Shown here: one piece after another, positions 50,270 through 58,282 of the stretch | Position numbering within the stretch: position 1 is the stretch's first letter | Layout of the letters: each line of letters begins with the position of its first letter | From: Winogradskya consettensis | GTDB lineage: Bacteria > Actinomycetota > Actinomycetes > Mycobacteriales > Micromonosporaceae | Direction of reading: 5' to 3' | DNA length: 64,000 bases | Assembly: GCF_018332715.1 (NCBI RefSeq) | Contig: NZ_BOQP01000008.1 | Span: 186,001 to 250,000 of the forward strand | Translations under genes and position numbers: made by a program | The notes under the pieces: generated by a model | The model's input: the letters and a program-made list of their open reading frames with translations, nothing else | What the model was told of the DNA's origin: nothing | The model's database searches: none

Positions 50270-51370
50270 TGGTACTTCCGCGGGTTCGTCCGGGACCGGC
50301 TCCGGAACCGGGTCGCTCAGCTGCTCGCGTACGTAGATCCAGAAGACCGCGATGAGTGCGGCGATCGGCACCGCGAGGAGGCTGCCCACGATGCCGGCGA
50401 GGCTACCGCCGAGCGTCACGGCCAGCAGGACCACCGCCGCGTGCAGACCCAGGCCGCGGCTCTGCACCATCGGCTGGAAGACGTTGCCCTCGAGCTGCTG
50501 CACGGCCACGATGATGGCCAGCACGATCAGGGCGTCGGTCCAGCCGTTCGAGACCAATGCGATGAGTACGGCGACAAAGCCCGCGAACAGTGCCCCCACG
50601 ATCGGCACGAACGCCGTGACGAACGTCAGCACCGCCAGGGGCAGCACCAGCGGGACGCCCACGATCCACAGGCCGAGGCCGATGAAGACGGCGTCGAGCA
50701 GACCCACGAAGGCCTGCGAGCGCACGAACGCGCCCAGCGTGTCCCAGCTGCGCCCGGCGACCGTGGGCACGTCGACGGCGAGCCGGCCGGGCAGCTGGCG
50801 GGCGAGCCACGGCAGGAACCGCGGGCCGTCCTTGAGGAAGAAGAACATCAGAAACAGCGCCAGGATGGCCGTGACCAGGCCATTTACGACGGTGCTGACC
50901 CCGGTCACGGTGTAGTTGACGATGTCGCCGACGCTGTTCTGGATCCTGTCGAGGGCGGTGTCGAGCGCGCTGGTCACCTGATCGTCACCGATGTTCAGCG
51001 GCGGCCCCGACGCCCATTCGCGCAGATGCTGGATGCCGTCGACGACCCCGCTGGCGAGCTCCGGCGACTGCGAGGCCACCGGCACCGCGATCAGCACCAC
51101 GGTGCCCGCGAGCACGAGCAGGAAGAGCACGGTCACGAGCGCGGCCGCGAGTGCCGGTTTCCAGCCGCGTTTGCGCAGCCACCGTACGGGTGGCCAGGTC
51201 AGTGTGGTGAGCAGCAGCGCCACGACGAGCGGCCAGATGACCGACCACATCTGACCGAGAATCCACAGGACCACGCCTGTCATGAGCAGAACGAGCAGCG
51301 TCTCCAAAGAGATCCGTGCCGAGGTGCGCAACGCGGTGCGCGTCTTTACTGGGTTAAGCGAGCCGGCCAT
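50261..51370 (-). CDS. AI-2E family transporter (PerM-like permease)
   Basis: Membrane protein of 369 residues with about eight helices. Family marks: LVVALLLTTLTWPPVRWLRKRGWKPALAA, FFFLKDGPRFLPWL, VPLVLPLAVLTFVTAFVPIVGALFAGF and QQLEGNVFQPMVQSRGLGLHAAVVLLAVTLGGSLAGIVGSLLAVP. Members export AI-2, act as Na/H antiporters or have unknown roles; the name does not settle the function. A short acidic Pro/Glu tail ends the protein. It stands alone upstream of the PL3 gene on the same strand. Confidence 0.9.
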   Translation of the reverse strand: MAGSLNPVKTRTALRTSARISLETLLVLLMTGVVLWILGQMWSVIWPLVVALLLTTLTWPPVRWLRKRGWKPALAAALVTVLFLLVLAGTVVLIAVPVASQSPELASGVVDGIQHLREWASGPPLNIGDDQVTSALDTALDRIQNSVGDIVNYTVTGVSTVVNGLVTAILALFLMFFFLKDGPRFLPWLARQLPGRLAVDVPTVAGRSWDTLGAFVRSQAFVGLLDAVFIGLGLWIVGVPLVLPLAVLTFVTAFVPIVGALFAGFVAVLIALVSNGWTDALIVLAIIVAVQQLEGNVFQPMVQSRGLGLHAAVVLLAVTLGGSLAGIVGSLLAVPIAALIAVFWIYVREQLSDPVPEPVPDEPAEVPAD

Positions 51371-51389
51371 GTGATCACCCTATGAGCTA

Positions 51390-51445
51390 AGGCCTGTTTC
51401 ATAACTGAGGCCGGGCTGCGGCGGGTCCAGTTATGAAACAGGCCT
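51390..51445. repeat. 56-bp palindromic element, likely transposon-end derived
   Basis: Perfect 18-bp inverted repeats, AGGCCTGTTTCATAACTG and its complement, surround a 20-base GC-rich centre in the divergent gap between the AI-2E and GT39 genes. CTAA and CTAG flanks resemble the YTAR target of some IS5-group elements. It lies upstream of both genes so is not a terminator for either. Best read as a minimal MITE or IS-excision remnant. Confidence 0.6.
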
Positions 51446-51538
51446 AGGAGCGTTCTTTGAGGTGGGACGCAGGTGCCCGTGAGGTTCGACGGGCATGCTG
51501 CGCGGACATCGGTGGACAAATGTGGTGGAGAGGCTCTT

Positions 51539-53848
51539 GTGAGTGCGTTTCGCGTACCGGGTCGGCTCATGTTCTGGCGCTCCCCGGAGGGCCAGCCCGG
51601 CTGGGCACGCCCGGCGCTGCTGGGCATAGCCCTGGTCGCCGCGATCCTCTACGGCCTGCGCATCCGCGACAGCGGTTACGCGCTCTACTACTCGGTCGCC
51701 GCCAAGAGCATGTCGGTGAGCTGGAAGGCGTTCTTCTACGGCGCCCTGGACCCCGGCGCGACGATCACCATCGACAAGCTCGCCGGCTCGTTCGTCCCGC
51801 AGGCACTCTCGGCGCGGATCTTCGGCTACCACGCGTGGTCCCTGACACTGCCCCAGGTCATCGAGGGCGTCATCGCCGTCCTCGTGATGTACCGGATCGG
51901 ACGGCGCTTCGCCGGGCCCGCCGCAGGTCTGCTCGCCGCGGCCCTGTTCGGCTTCACGCCCATCATCGCCTCCATGTTCGGCCACCCGATGGAGGACGGG
52001 CTGCTCACCCTGTGCCTCGTCCTCGCCGCCGACGCCTTCCAGCTCGCGCTGATGTCACGCCGGCTCGGCCCGCTGGTGCTCTCCGGCGTCTGGGTCGGCG
52101 TCGGCTTCCAGGCCAAGATGCTCCAGGCCTGGCTGATCCTCCCGGCCATGGGCATCACCTACCTGATCGCCGCGCACGGCGGGTGGCGGCGCAGACTCGG
52201 TCACCTCGCCGCCGCGGGCGCGGTCGCCCTGGCCGTCTCGATCTCCTGGGTCGCACTGTACGAGATCACGCCCGACTCCGACCGCCCCTATGTGGACGGC
52301 AGCACCAACAACACCGCCATCGCCATGGTCTTCGGCTACAACGGCATCGACCGCTTCGGCCTTCACGTCCCCGGCGCGGTCCGATCGATGTTCACCGGCG
52401 GCGGCAATCAAGGTCAAAATCCCGCTGTGGGTACGCCCGGAGCCGACCAGAGTGCCCAGAATGTCCCGGGCGGCCAGGGTGACCCGGCGGGACAGGGCTA
52501 TGCGGGAGGTCAAGGCTTTCCGGGTGGGCAGGGTGATTCGGGTGGCCGGGCTGAGCGGGGCGGGGCGGGTGGCGGTGGCGGGCCGGGCGGGGGCGGTGAC
52601 GGGGCGTCCAAGCTGGTCGGCGCCCGGTACGGCGCGCAGATCGGATGGCTGTACCCGCTGGCGCTGCTCGGTCTGATCTTCGGGCTGGTCGCCGCCGGCC
52701 GCGCACCCCGGACCGACGCGTCGCGCGCCAACTACCTGTTCTGGGGACTGTGGCTGGTCACGGTGGCGGCCGTGTTCAGCAAGATGTCGATCCCGCACAC
52801 GGCGTACATGTCGTCGCTCGCCCCGGCCCTGGCCGCGTTGTCCGCCGCCGCGATCGTCCGGGCCTGGCGCGGCCTGCGTGACGGCAGCGCCCGCTGGCAG
52901 CTTCCGGCGCTGGTGGTGGCGGAACTCGCGTGGACGGTCTACCTGGCCGGCCAGTTCCCGGACTTCCTGCCGTGGCTGCGATGGACGGTCCTGGGGATCG
53001 GCATTGTCGCGCTCCTGGTCGTCGCTGCGGTGTTCGTGCCGCGGCTGCCCCGGCCGGGTGGACGTGTGCTGACGGTGGCGATGGCACTCGCGGTCGCTGC
53101 GATGGTGGCGGTGCCTAGCGTCTGGGCCGGTTCGGTGCTGGATTCCCGGTACTCGGGCAGCGCCTTCGACGCCTCCGCCGGCCCGAGCAGCGGTGGTTTC
53201 GGCGGCGGCGGGGGCGGTGGCTTCGGCGGCGGCAACCGGCAGGCCAACGGTGGTGCCGCGAACGGTGGCGGTTATCCGGGCGGCGGTAACCCCGCAGGTG
53301 GCGATCCCAGCGGGGGCGGTGCGACCGGTGGTGGTTTTCCCGGCGGCGGGGCGAATGGTGGCGGCTTCCCCGGTGGTGGCACGAACGGTGGCGGCTTTCC
53401 CGGGGGAGGGGCGAACGGTGGAGGCGGGTTCCCCGGCGGGGGTGGTCGTGGTGGACCGGGCGGGGACACGACGGCGACGTTGACCGCGGAGCAGCAGAAG
53501 CTCGACGACTACCTGACGGCGAACCAGGGCACGGCCCGCTTCGTGGCGGCGACCACCTCCTGGAACACCGCGTCGCCGTACATTCTGGCGACCGGGCACA
53601 CGTACATGCCGATGGGTGGCTTCAGCGGCAGCGTGCCGCAGCCGACCCTCGCCGGTGTCCAGAAGCTGGTCGGCCAGGGCGACCTGCACTACTTCATGCT
53701 CGCGGCATCCGGAGGCAGAGGCTTCGGCGGCCCGGGCGACGGCAGTGGCGGCACCACCCAGGCCATCTCCGACTGGGTCACCGCCACCTGTGCTGCCGTG
53801 TCCGACCCGGCGGTGCCGGCGGATCAGCCGCTCTACCGCTGCGGCTGA
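51539..53848 (+). CDS. GT39-type membrane glycosyltransferase with Gly-rich loops
   Basis: Polytopic GT-C enzyme of 769 residues (ArnT/YkcB-like mannosyltransferase group). LDPGATITIDKLAGSFVPQALSARIFGYHAWSLTLPQVIEG and SMFGHPMEDGLLTLCLVLAADAF are typical. Two low-complexity segments interrupt it: a Gly/Gln-rich loop (about 287-357) and a Gly-rich loop of GGGFPGGGxN units (about 550-643). The C-terminal soluble domain resumes with LTAEQQKLDDYLTANQGTARFVAATTSW, which is also a family segment. GTG 51539 has GGAGAGG upstream. Donor is probably polyprenyl-phosphate sugar; acceptor unknown. A strong terminator follows. Confidence 0.85.
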   Translation: MSAFRVPGRLMFWRSPEGQPGWARPALLGIALVAAILYGLRIRDSGYALYYSVAAKSMSVSWKAFFYGALDPGATITIDKLAGSFVPQALSARIFGYHAWSLTLPQVIEGVIAVLVMYRIGRRFAGPAAGLLAAALFGFTPIIASMFGHPMEDGLLTLCLVLAADAFQLALMSRRLGPLVLSGVWVGVGFQAKMLQAWLILPAMGITYLIAAHGGWRRRLGHLAAAGAVALAVSISWVALYEITPDSDRPYVDGSTNNTAIAMVFGYNGIDRFGLHVPGAVRSMFTGGGNQGQNPAVGTPGADQSAQNVPGGQGDPAGQGYAGGQGFPGGQGDSGGRAERGGAGGGGGPGGGGDGASKLVGARYGAQIGWLYPLALLGLIFGLVAAGRAPRTDASRANYLFWGLWLVTVAAVFSKMSIPHTAYMSSLAPALAALSAAAIVRAWRGLRDGSARWQLPALVVAELAWTVYLAGQFPDFLPWLRWTVLGIGIVALLVVAAVFVPRLPRPGGRVLTVAMALAVAAMVAVPSVWAGSVLDSRYSGSAFDASAGPSSGGFGGGGGGGFGGGNRQANGGAANGGGYPGGGNPAGGDPSGGGATGGGFPGGGANGGGFPGGGTNGGGFPGGGANGGGGFPGGGGRGGPGGDTTATLTAEQQKLDDYLTANQGTARFVAATTSWNTASPYILATGHTYMPMGGFSGSVPQPTLAGVQKLVGQGDLHYFMLAASGGRGFGGPGDGSGGTTQAISDWVTATCAAVSDPAVPADQPLYRCG
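53311..53437 (+). repeat. About four 30-bp repeats encoding the Gly-rich loop
   Basis: In-frame 30-bp units encoding GGGANGGGFP and variants within the GT39 gene. Silent differences between copies (TTTCCC, TTCCCC) show the peptide, not only the DNA, has been kept. Confidence 0.75.
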
Positions 53849-53881
53849 CCCTTCGCAGCCCGCTCGTTCCGAAGGTCATCG

Positions 53882-53915
53882 TCAGGCCGGCCGGTGTTTA
53901 CACCAGCCGGCCTGA
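53882..53915 (+). terminator. Hairpin terminator after the GT39 gene
   Basis: Outer arms TCAGGCCGGC and GCCGGCCTGA pair perfectly and inner GGTG/CACC extend the stem with one mismatch around a TTTA loop. It starts 34 bases after the stop. Confidence 0.8.
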
Positions 53916-53984
53916 TCCGTGTCAGAGAGTCTTCCAGCGTGGAGGGTCCGCCGGGAAGATCCCGTTCTGACTGCAAACAACCTG

Positions 53985-54047
53985 CAAACGGGTTTGTCTT
54001 CACATCGACATCCGTCTGTGTTGTCCTGGAAACAGGTAAGCGCTTGC
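53985..54047. promoter_or_regulatory. LacI-like sites upstream of the PL1 gene
   Basis: Two short dyads in the 393-base gap: CAAACGGGTTTG (53985-53996) and GTAAGCGCTTGC (54036-54047). The second has the central CG and matches 10 of 12 positions of the uronate-cluster site GCAACCGCTTGC (63839-63850). Between it and the PL1 start (54048-54241) nothing else was recognised. Confidence 0.45.
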
Positions 54048-54241
54048 TTCGGGCAAAGCGGGCACGGGAACGGTCCCGCCAGCGGATGAGCCGGTCGTGC
54101 CGGCCCTGCGGGAACGGGCCGTCGAGGCGGCCCGGCCCGTCATGGCGATGGCATCGACTCGACGCCTGCCGTGATCCGGCAGCGCCCCACCTCCGGGCCG
54201 CGATCCCCCGCGCGGCACAACAGAATTGCTAGGAGAACACC

Positions 54242-55255
54242 ATGCGCAAGAAGATGCGCCATCTCGTGCTGGCCGCTTCCGCCGGTGCGACCGGTCTCGC
54301 TCTCATCGCGGCGGCCGGAACAGCGAACGCAGCCGACCGCCCCGCGGCCGGGACCGAGAAGGCCGCAGCCGGGCAGGCCGCGGCCCCACTGGCAGCGGTC
54401 GATCAGCTGGTCGGCTGGGCCACCCAGAACGGCGGCACCACCGGCGGCGGTAGCGCGGCGACCACGACCGTGACCAGCGCTTCCGCCCTGACGACCGCCG
54501 TCGGTGCGACCGCGGCCTCGGTCATCCGGGTGTCCGGGACGATCAGCTGCAGCGGCATGCTGCGCGTTCGTTCCAACAAGACGATCATCGGCAACGCGGG
54601 TTCCGCGATCGTCGGGTGTGGTCTGAACATCAACGGCGACAAGAATGTCATCATCCGCAACCTGACGTTCCGCGGGTGGGACGACGACGCGATCAACGTG
54701 CAGACGTCCGCGACGAACATCTGGATCGACCACAACACGTTCAGCGACGGGTACGACGGCGCGGTCGACATCAAGCGTGGGTCGGACTTCGTGACCGTGA
54801 GCTGGAACCACGTGTTCGACCACGACAAGTCCATGCTGCTGGGTCACAGTGACAGCAACGCCAGCCAGGACACCGGGCACCTGCGGGTGACCTACCACCA
54901 CAACTGGTTCGACGCGTCCACGCAGCGGCACCCGCGGGTGCGGTTCGGCAACCCGGTGCACGTCTACAACAACTACTACTACAACAACAGTGGGTACGGC
55001 GTCGCGTCGACCGAGGGCGCCGGTGTCCTGGTCGAGAACAACTCCTTCGAGGGTGTCGCCGACCCGTATCACCTGGGTGAGGCCGATTCCGGACCGGGGA
55101 CGCTGGTCGCGCGGGGCAACCTGCTGGTGAACTCCGGTGCGGGCCAGACGGGTGGCAGTGTCGCGAGCATTCCGTACAGCTACACGGCGGATGCCGCTAG
55201 CGCGGTGAAGTCGGCCGTCACGGCGAGCTCCGGCGCGGGACGCATCGCGCTCTGA
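54242..55255 (+). CDS. Secreted pectate lyase, PL1 family
   Basis: Exported lyase of 337 residues acting on polygalacturonate. Signal peptide about 1-31 (ends GTANA). The parallel beta-helix shows NIWIDHNTFSDGYDGAVDIKRGSDFVTVSWNHV with calcium-binding Asp residues, HHNWFDASTQRHPRVRFG with the catalytic Arg229, and VYNNYYYNNSGYG with the asparagine ladder. GVASTEGAGVLVENNSFEG follows. AGGAG lies 8 bases upstream of the ATG. An arabinanase gene follows after a hairpin. Confidence 0.94.
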   Translation: MRKKMRHLVLAASAGATGLALIAAAGTANAADRPAAGTEKAAAGQAAAPLAAVDQLVGWATQNGGTTGGGSAATTTVTSASALTTAVGATAASVIRVSGTISCSGMLRVRSNKTIIGNAGSAIVGCGLNINGDKNVIIRNLTFRGWDDDAINVQTSATNIWIDHNTFSDGYDGAVDIKRGSDFVTVSWNHVFDHDKSMLLGHSDSNASQDTGHLRVTYHHNWFDASTQRHPRVRFGNPVHVYNNYYYNNSGYGVASTEGAGVLVENNSFEGVADPYHLGEADSGPGTLVARGNLLVNSGAGQTGGSVASIPYSYTADAASAVKSAVTASSGAGRIAL

Positions 55256-55284
55256 CCGGGATCGATCGGGCGACCGATGACCGG

Positions 55285-55314
55285 GGCCCCCGCCGCACTG
55301 TCGAGGCGGGGACC
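55285..55314 (+). terminator. Hairpin terminator after the PL1 gene
   Basis: GGCCCCCGCC and GGCGGGGACC pair over 10 positions with one G-C/T irregularity around a 10-base loop, starting 29 bases after the PL1 stop. Confidence 0.55.
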
Positions 55315-55397
55315 TCCCACGTCCAATACACAATGACGTTCATCAATTCATATTCGTCATGTGGCAGAAATCGCCACGACATATTGCGAGGTGGGTT

Positions 55398-56381
55398 GTG
55401 AGCGGTAACAGTGCCCTGATGAGCAGACTCGCAGCATTGGCCGGCGCGGTCACCCTGGCGTTGATCACCACGGGTGCGACCCCGGCGCAGGCCCTGGCGG
55501 CCTATCCGAATCCCGGCGTCGTGACCGGCGACACGGGCATCCACGATCCGTCCATGGTGAAGACACCGGCCGGGACCTACCTGGCGGCGTACACCGGGGC
55601 GAACATCCAGCTGAAGACCTCGGCCGACCGGACGGCCTTCCGCAACGCGGGCGCTGTCTTCCCGGGCGGTGCGTCGTGGACGACCGCGTACACCGGGGGC
55701 AGTAACAATCTGTGGGCGCCCGATATCTCGTACCGTAACGGCCGTTATTATCTCTATTACTCCGCGTCGACGTTCGGGTCCAACAAGTCGGCGATCTTCC
55801 TGGCGACCAGCACCACGGGCGCGTCCGGGAGCTGGACGAACAACGGCCTGGTGATCGAGACGTCGGCGGCGAACGACTACAACGCGATCGACCCGAACCT
55901 CTACGTCGACCCGTCGGGAAACTGGTGGCTGACGTTCGGATCGTTCTGGTCGGGCATCAAGATGGTCGCCCTCAACGCGTCCACCGGGAAACGATCGGAT
56001 TCGACCGTGCGTTCGCTCGCCGGGCGCGGCGGCGGGGCGATCGAGGCGCCGTACCTGGTCAAGCACGGCTCGTACTACTACCTGTGGGTGTCGTTCGACC
56101 GGTGCTGCGCGGGGGCTGCCAGCACGTACCGCATCATGGTCGGGCGTTCGACGAGTGTGACCGGGCCGTTCGTCGGCCGTAACGGCACGGCGATGACCTC
56201 CGGCGGGGGCACCGAGATGCTCGCCTCGCACGGCTCGATCCACGGCCCCGGCCACCAGGCGGTATTCACCGACACCGACGCGGATGTGCTCGTCTACCAC
56301 TACTATGCAGACAGTGGTGCGTCATACCTGGGAATCAACCTGATCGGCTACGACTCGGCGGGATGGCCCTTTGTCTACTGA
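55398..56381 (+). CDS. Secreted endo-1,5-alpha-L-arabinanase, GH43 family
   Basis: Exported propeller enzyme of 327 residues cutting the arabinan backbone. Signal peptide about 1-34 (LAALAGAVTLALITTGATPAQA). Catalytic acids: Asp50 in GIHDPSMV, Asp165 in NAIDPNLYVD, Glu216 in GAIEAPYLVKHG. NNLWAPDISYRNGRYYLYYSAS and SHGSIHGPGHQAVFTD are typical of the arabinanase subgroup. GTG 55398, preceded by GAGGTGGG, is preferred over ATG 55359, which would put charged residues before the signal. The next gene overlaps its stop by 11 bases. Confidence 0.92.
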   Translation: MSGNSALMSRLAALAGAVTLALITTGATPAQALAAYPNPGVVTGDTGIHDPSMVKTPAGTYLAAYTGANIQLKTSADRTAFRNAGAVFPGGASWTTAYTGGSNNLWAPDISYRNGRYYLYYSASTFGSNKSAIFLATSTTGASGSWTNNGLVIETSAANDYNAIDPNLYVDPSGNWWLTFGSFWSGIKMVALNASTGKRSDSTVRSLAGRGGGAIEAPYLVKHGSYYYLWVSFDRCCAGAASTYRIMVGRSTSVTGPFVGRNGTAMTSGGGTEMLASHGSIHGPGHQAVFTDTDADVLVYHYYADSGASYLGINLIGYDSAGWPFVY

Positions 56382-57258
56382 GGATCTGCGGGTCGGCGAT
56401 GCCGGGATCGCCACCTACGTCACCGACCCGCCACTCGACATCAGGCTCGGCCCGCGCCCCTACCTGCACCCCATCCGCACGCTCGGCGGCGTGCCGGTCA
56501 CCGAGGCGCTGCCGTTCGATCACCCCTGGCACCTCGGCGCATCCCTCGCCATGCAGGACGTCAACGGCGTCAACTTCTGGGGCGGGCGCACCTACGTGCG
56601 TGACAAGGGCTACACCTGGCTCGACGACCACGGCCGCATCACCCCGGACGGCGCGGGCTTCCGGTGGCAGGACCAGGCCGGAACCACGCTGCTCACCGAG
56701 GAGCGCAAGGTCTCCGCGCGGGTCGCGCCCGGCGGCTGGGAACTTCGCTTTCAGTACGCCCTGAGCGCACCCGCCACCCGCGACATCACCCTCGGCAGCC
56801 CCGCCACGAACGGGCGCCCCGGCGGCGCGGGCTACGGCGGCTTCTTCTGGCGTGCGACGCCCGGCGACGCGGTGGCGTACACGCAGTCGGCGATCGGCGA
56901 GGAAGCGGTCAACGGCAGCGCTGCCCCGTGGCTCGCGATCCGCGTAACCCCGGGCGAGGAGCAGCAAGAGGCCGTCGGCGTGCAGCGAGCAGTCAGCGGC
57001 GTGCAGCAAGCGGCCGGCGCCTACACGTTGGTGTTCCGGGGATTGCGGGACGACGACCGGTGGTTCGTCCGCACGGGGGACTACGTCGGGGTGTGTGCCG
57101 CGCTCGCCTTCGAGCGTCCGCTGGTCATCCCGGCGGGCACGCGCATCACCCGCGAGATCAATGTTCTAGTGGCCGACGGTGTGGCGGGACCGCCCATGCC
57201 ACCCCTGCTTCGGAGGGCAGTGCCGACTCCCGCGCGGCCCGTCGCAGCACCTCGTTGA
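56371..57258 (+). CDS. DUF6807 (PmoA-like) family protein
   Basis: Soluble beta-rich protein of 295 residues. RPYLHPIRTLGGVPVTEALPFDHPWHLGASLAMQDVNGVNFWGG is the family signature with two His residues; NGRPGGAGYGGFFWRA and RTGDYVGVCAALAFERPLVIPAG follow. Members are often found beside Gfo/Idh/MocA oxidoreductases and glycosidases, as here, and are suspected to act on sugars, but no activity is established. A TTG at 56371 is the only start that keeps the full domain. The 3' end overlaps the convergent oxidoreductase gene by 101 bases. Confidence 0.8.
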   Translation: MSTEDLRVGDAGIATYVTDPPLDIRLGPRPYLHPIRTLGGVPVTEALPFDHPWHLGASLAMQDVNGVNFWGGRTYVRDKGYTWLDDHGRITPDGAGFRWQDQAGTTLLTEERKVSARVAPGGWELRFQYALSAPATRDITLGSPATNGRPGGAGYGGFFWRATPGDAVAYTQSAIGEEAVNGSAAPWLAIRVTPGEEQQEAVGVQRAVSGVQQAAGAYTLVFRGLRDDDRWFVRTGDYVGVCAALAFERPLVIPAGTRITREINVLVADGVAGPPMPPLLRRAVPTPARPVAAPR

Positions 57259-58282
57259 CGCCGAGGATGACCCGGACCCCGCCGCGCGTCTCGACGTGCG
57301 GCGGCCCGAGCAGTGTGGGTGGCGGCAGGTCCGGGGCGGTCAGGGCCTCGATCAGACCCGTGAACGATTCCGTGCGCGACAGCGGCGCGATCAGGGGCAC
57401 GGCCGGGTCGCCGCGATGCGCGATCAGGTTCTCCAGCAGACCGGTCCGGCCGTCGACCGCTACGAGGCCGGGCTCGCCGGGCAGCATCAGCCGGTCGGTC
57501 GGGTATTCGAGGACGGCCCGGCCCGCGCTGGCGTCGACCGCCACCTCACCCGCGATGAAGTCCTCACCCGCGAGCGTCACCGCGATGAGCAGCCGGAGAC
57601 CGGTCGCGAACGTGATCCGGGCGAACGCCGTGTCGTCGGCCTCGATCTCCCGGGTGCGGTAACGCTCCACCTCCAGGTCCGTCGCCGGCCCCGCCCCGGC
57701 GGCGTCCGCCGTCGCGAGGCACTGCATGAGCGCGTGCGCGAGCGGGTTGACCAGCACGCCGTCCACGACCGCCTGCCCGCCGACGCTGCGGCGCCCCGCC
57801 CACGGGGCCCGGGCGTAGTACGCGTCGTCGCGCTGCCAGGACGCCACCGCGGAAATGCCGGTCACCTTCTCCTGGGCGACGGCGTCCCACAGCCGGGCGG
57901 CGGCCCGCGACCCGAGCGCCTGGAACCCGACCTGACAGGCCCGGCCGGTGGCGCGCACGGTGCCGGACAGTTGGCGGTGCTCGGCGAGGGTCCGGACGGG
58001 CGGCTTCTCCAGCAGCACATCGGCTCCGGCGTGCAGCGCGTCCTCGGCGATCGCCAGGTGCGTGTGCGGCGGCGTACAGATGATGACCACGTCGGGTGCG
58101 GTCCGCGCCAGCAGCTCCCGGTGATCGGTGAAGGCCCGCGCGCCGTCCGGCACCGGGGGATCGGGCTCGATCGGCTGCGTGTCGGCCAGGCCCACCAGGA
58201 CGGTGCCGTCGAGGCCCGCCAGGTGGCGGCGGTGGTGGCGGCCGTGGCCGTTGGCGCCGATCAGCGCGACCCTCGTCGTCAC
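57158..58282 (-). CDS. Gfo/Idh/MocA family oxidoreductase
   Basis: NAD(P)-dependent sugar oxidoreductase of 374 residues. Rossmann motif VALIGANGHGRHHRRHLAGL (the usual Gly-x-Gly-x-x-Gly kept as GANGHG) and the catalytic-Lys motif LLEKPPVRT; VGFQALGSRAA and GVLVNPLAHALMQC belong to the C-terminal domain. GTG 58282 overlaps the reductase stop (GTGA). It is the last gene of the uronate operon. The substrate is unknown; it may work with the DUF6807 protein encoded opposite. Confidence 0.85.
   Translation of the reverse strand: MTTRVALIGANGHGRHHRRHLAGLDGTVLVGLADTQPIEPDPPVPDGARAFTDHRELLARTAPDVVIICTPPHTHLAIAEDALHAGADVLLEKPPVRTLAEHRQLSGTVRATGRACQVGFQALGSRAAARLWDAVAQEKVTGISAVASWQRDDAYYARAPWAGRRSVGGQAVVDGVLVNPLAHALMQCLATADAAGAGPATDLEVERYRTREIEADDTAFARITFATGLRLLIAVTLAGEDFIAGEVAVDASAGRAVLEYPTDRLMLPGEPGLVAVDGRTGLLENLIAHRGDPAVPLIAPLSRTESFTGLIEALTAPDLPPPTLLGPPHVETRGGVRVILGVNEVLRRAARESALPSEAGVAWAVPPHRRPLEH

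Noticed and set aside
55333..55360. ATGACG/CGTCAT inverted repeat before the arabinanase gene
   Set aside because: Arms of only 6 bp with a 16-base spacing and no match to other sites in the window; too weak to call an operator.
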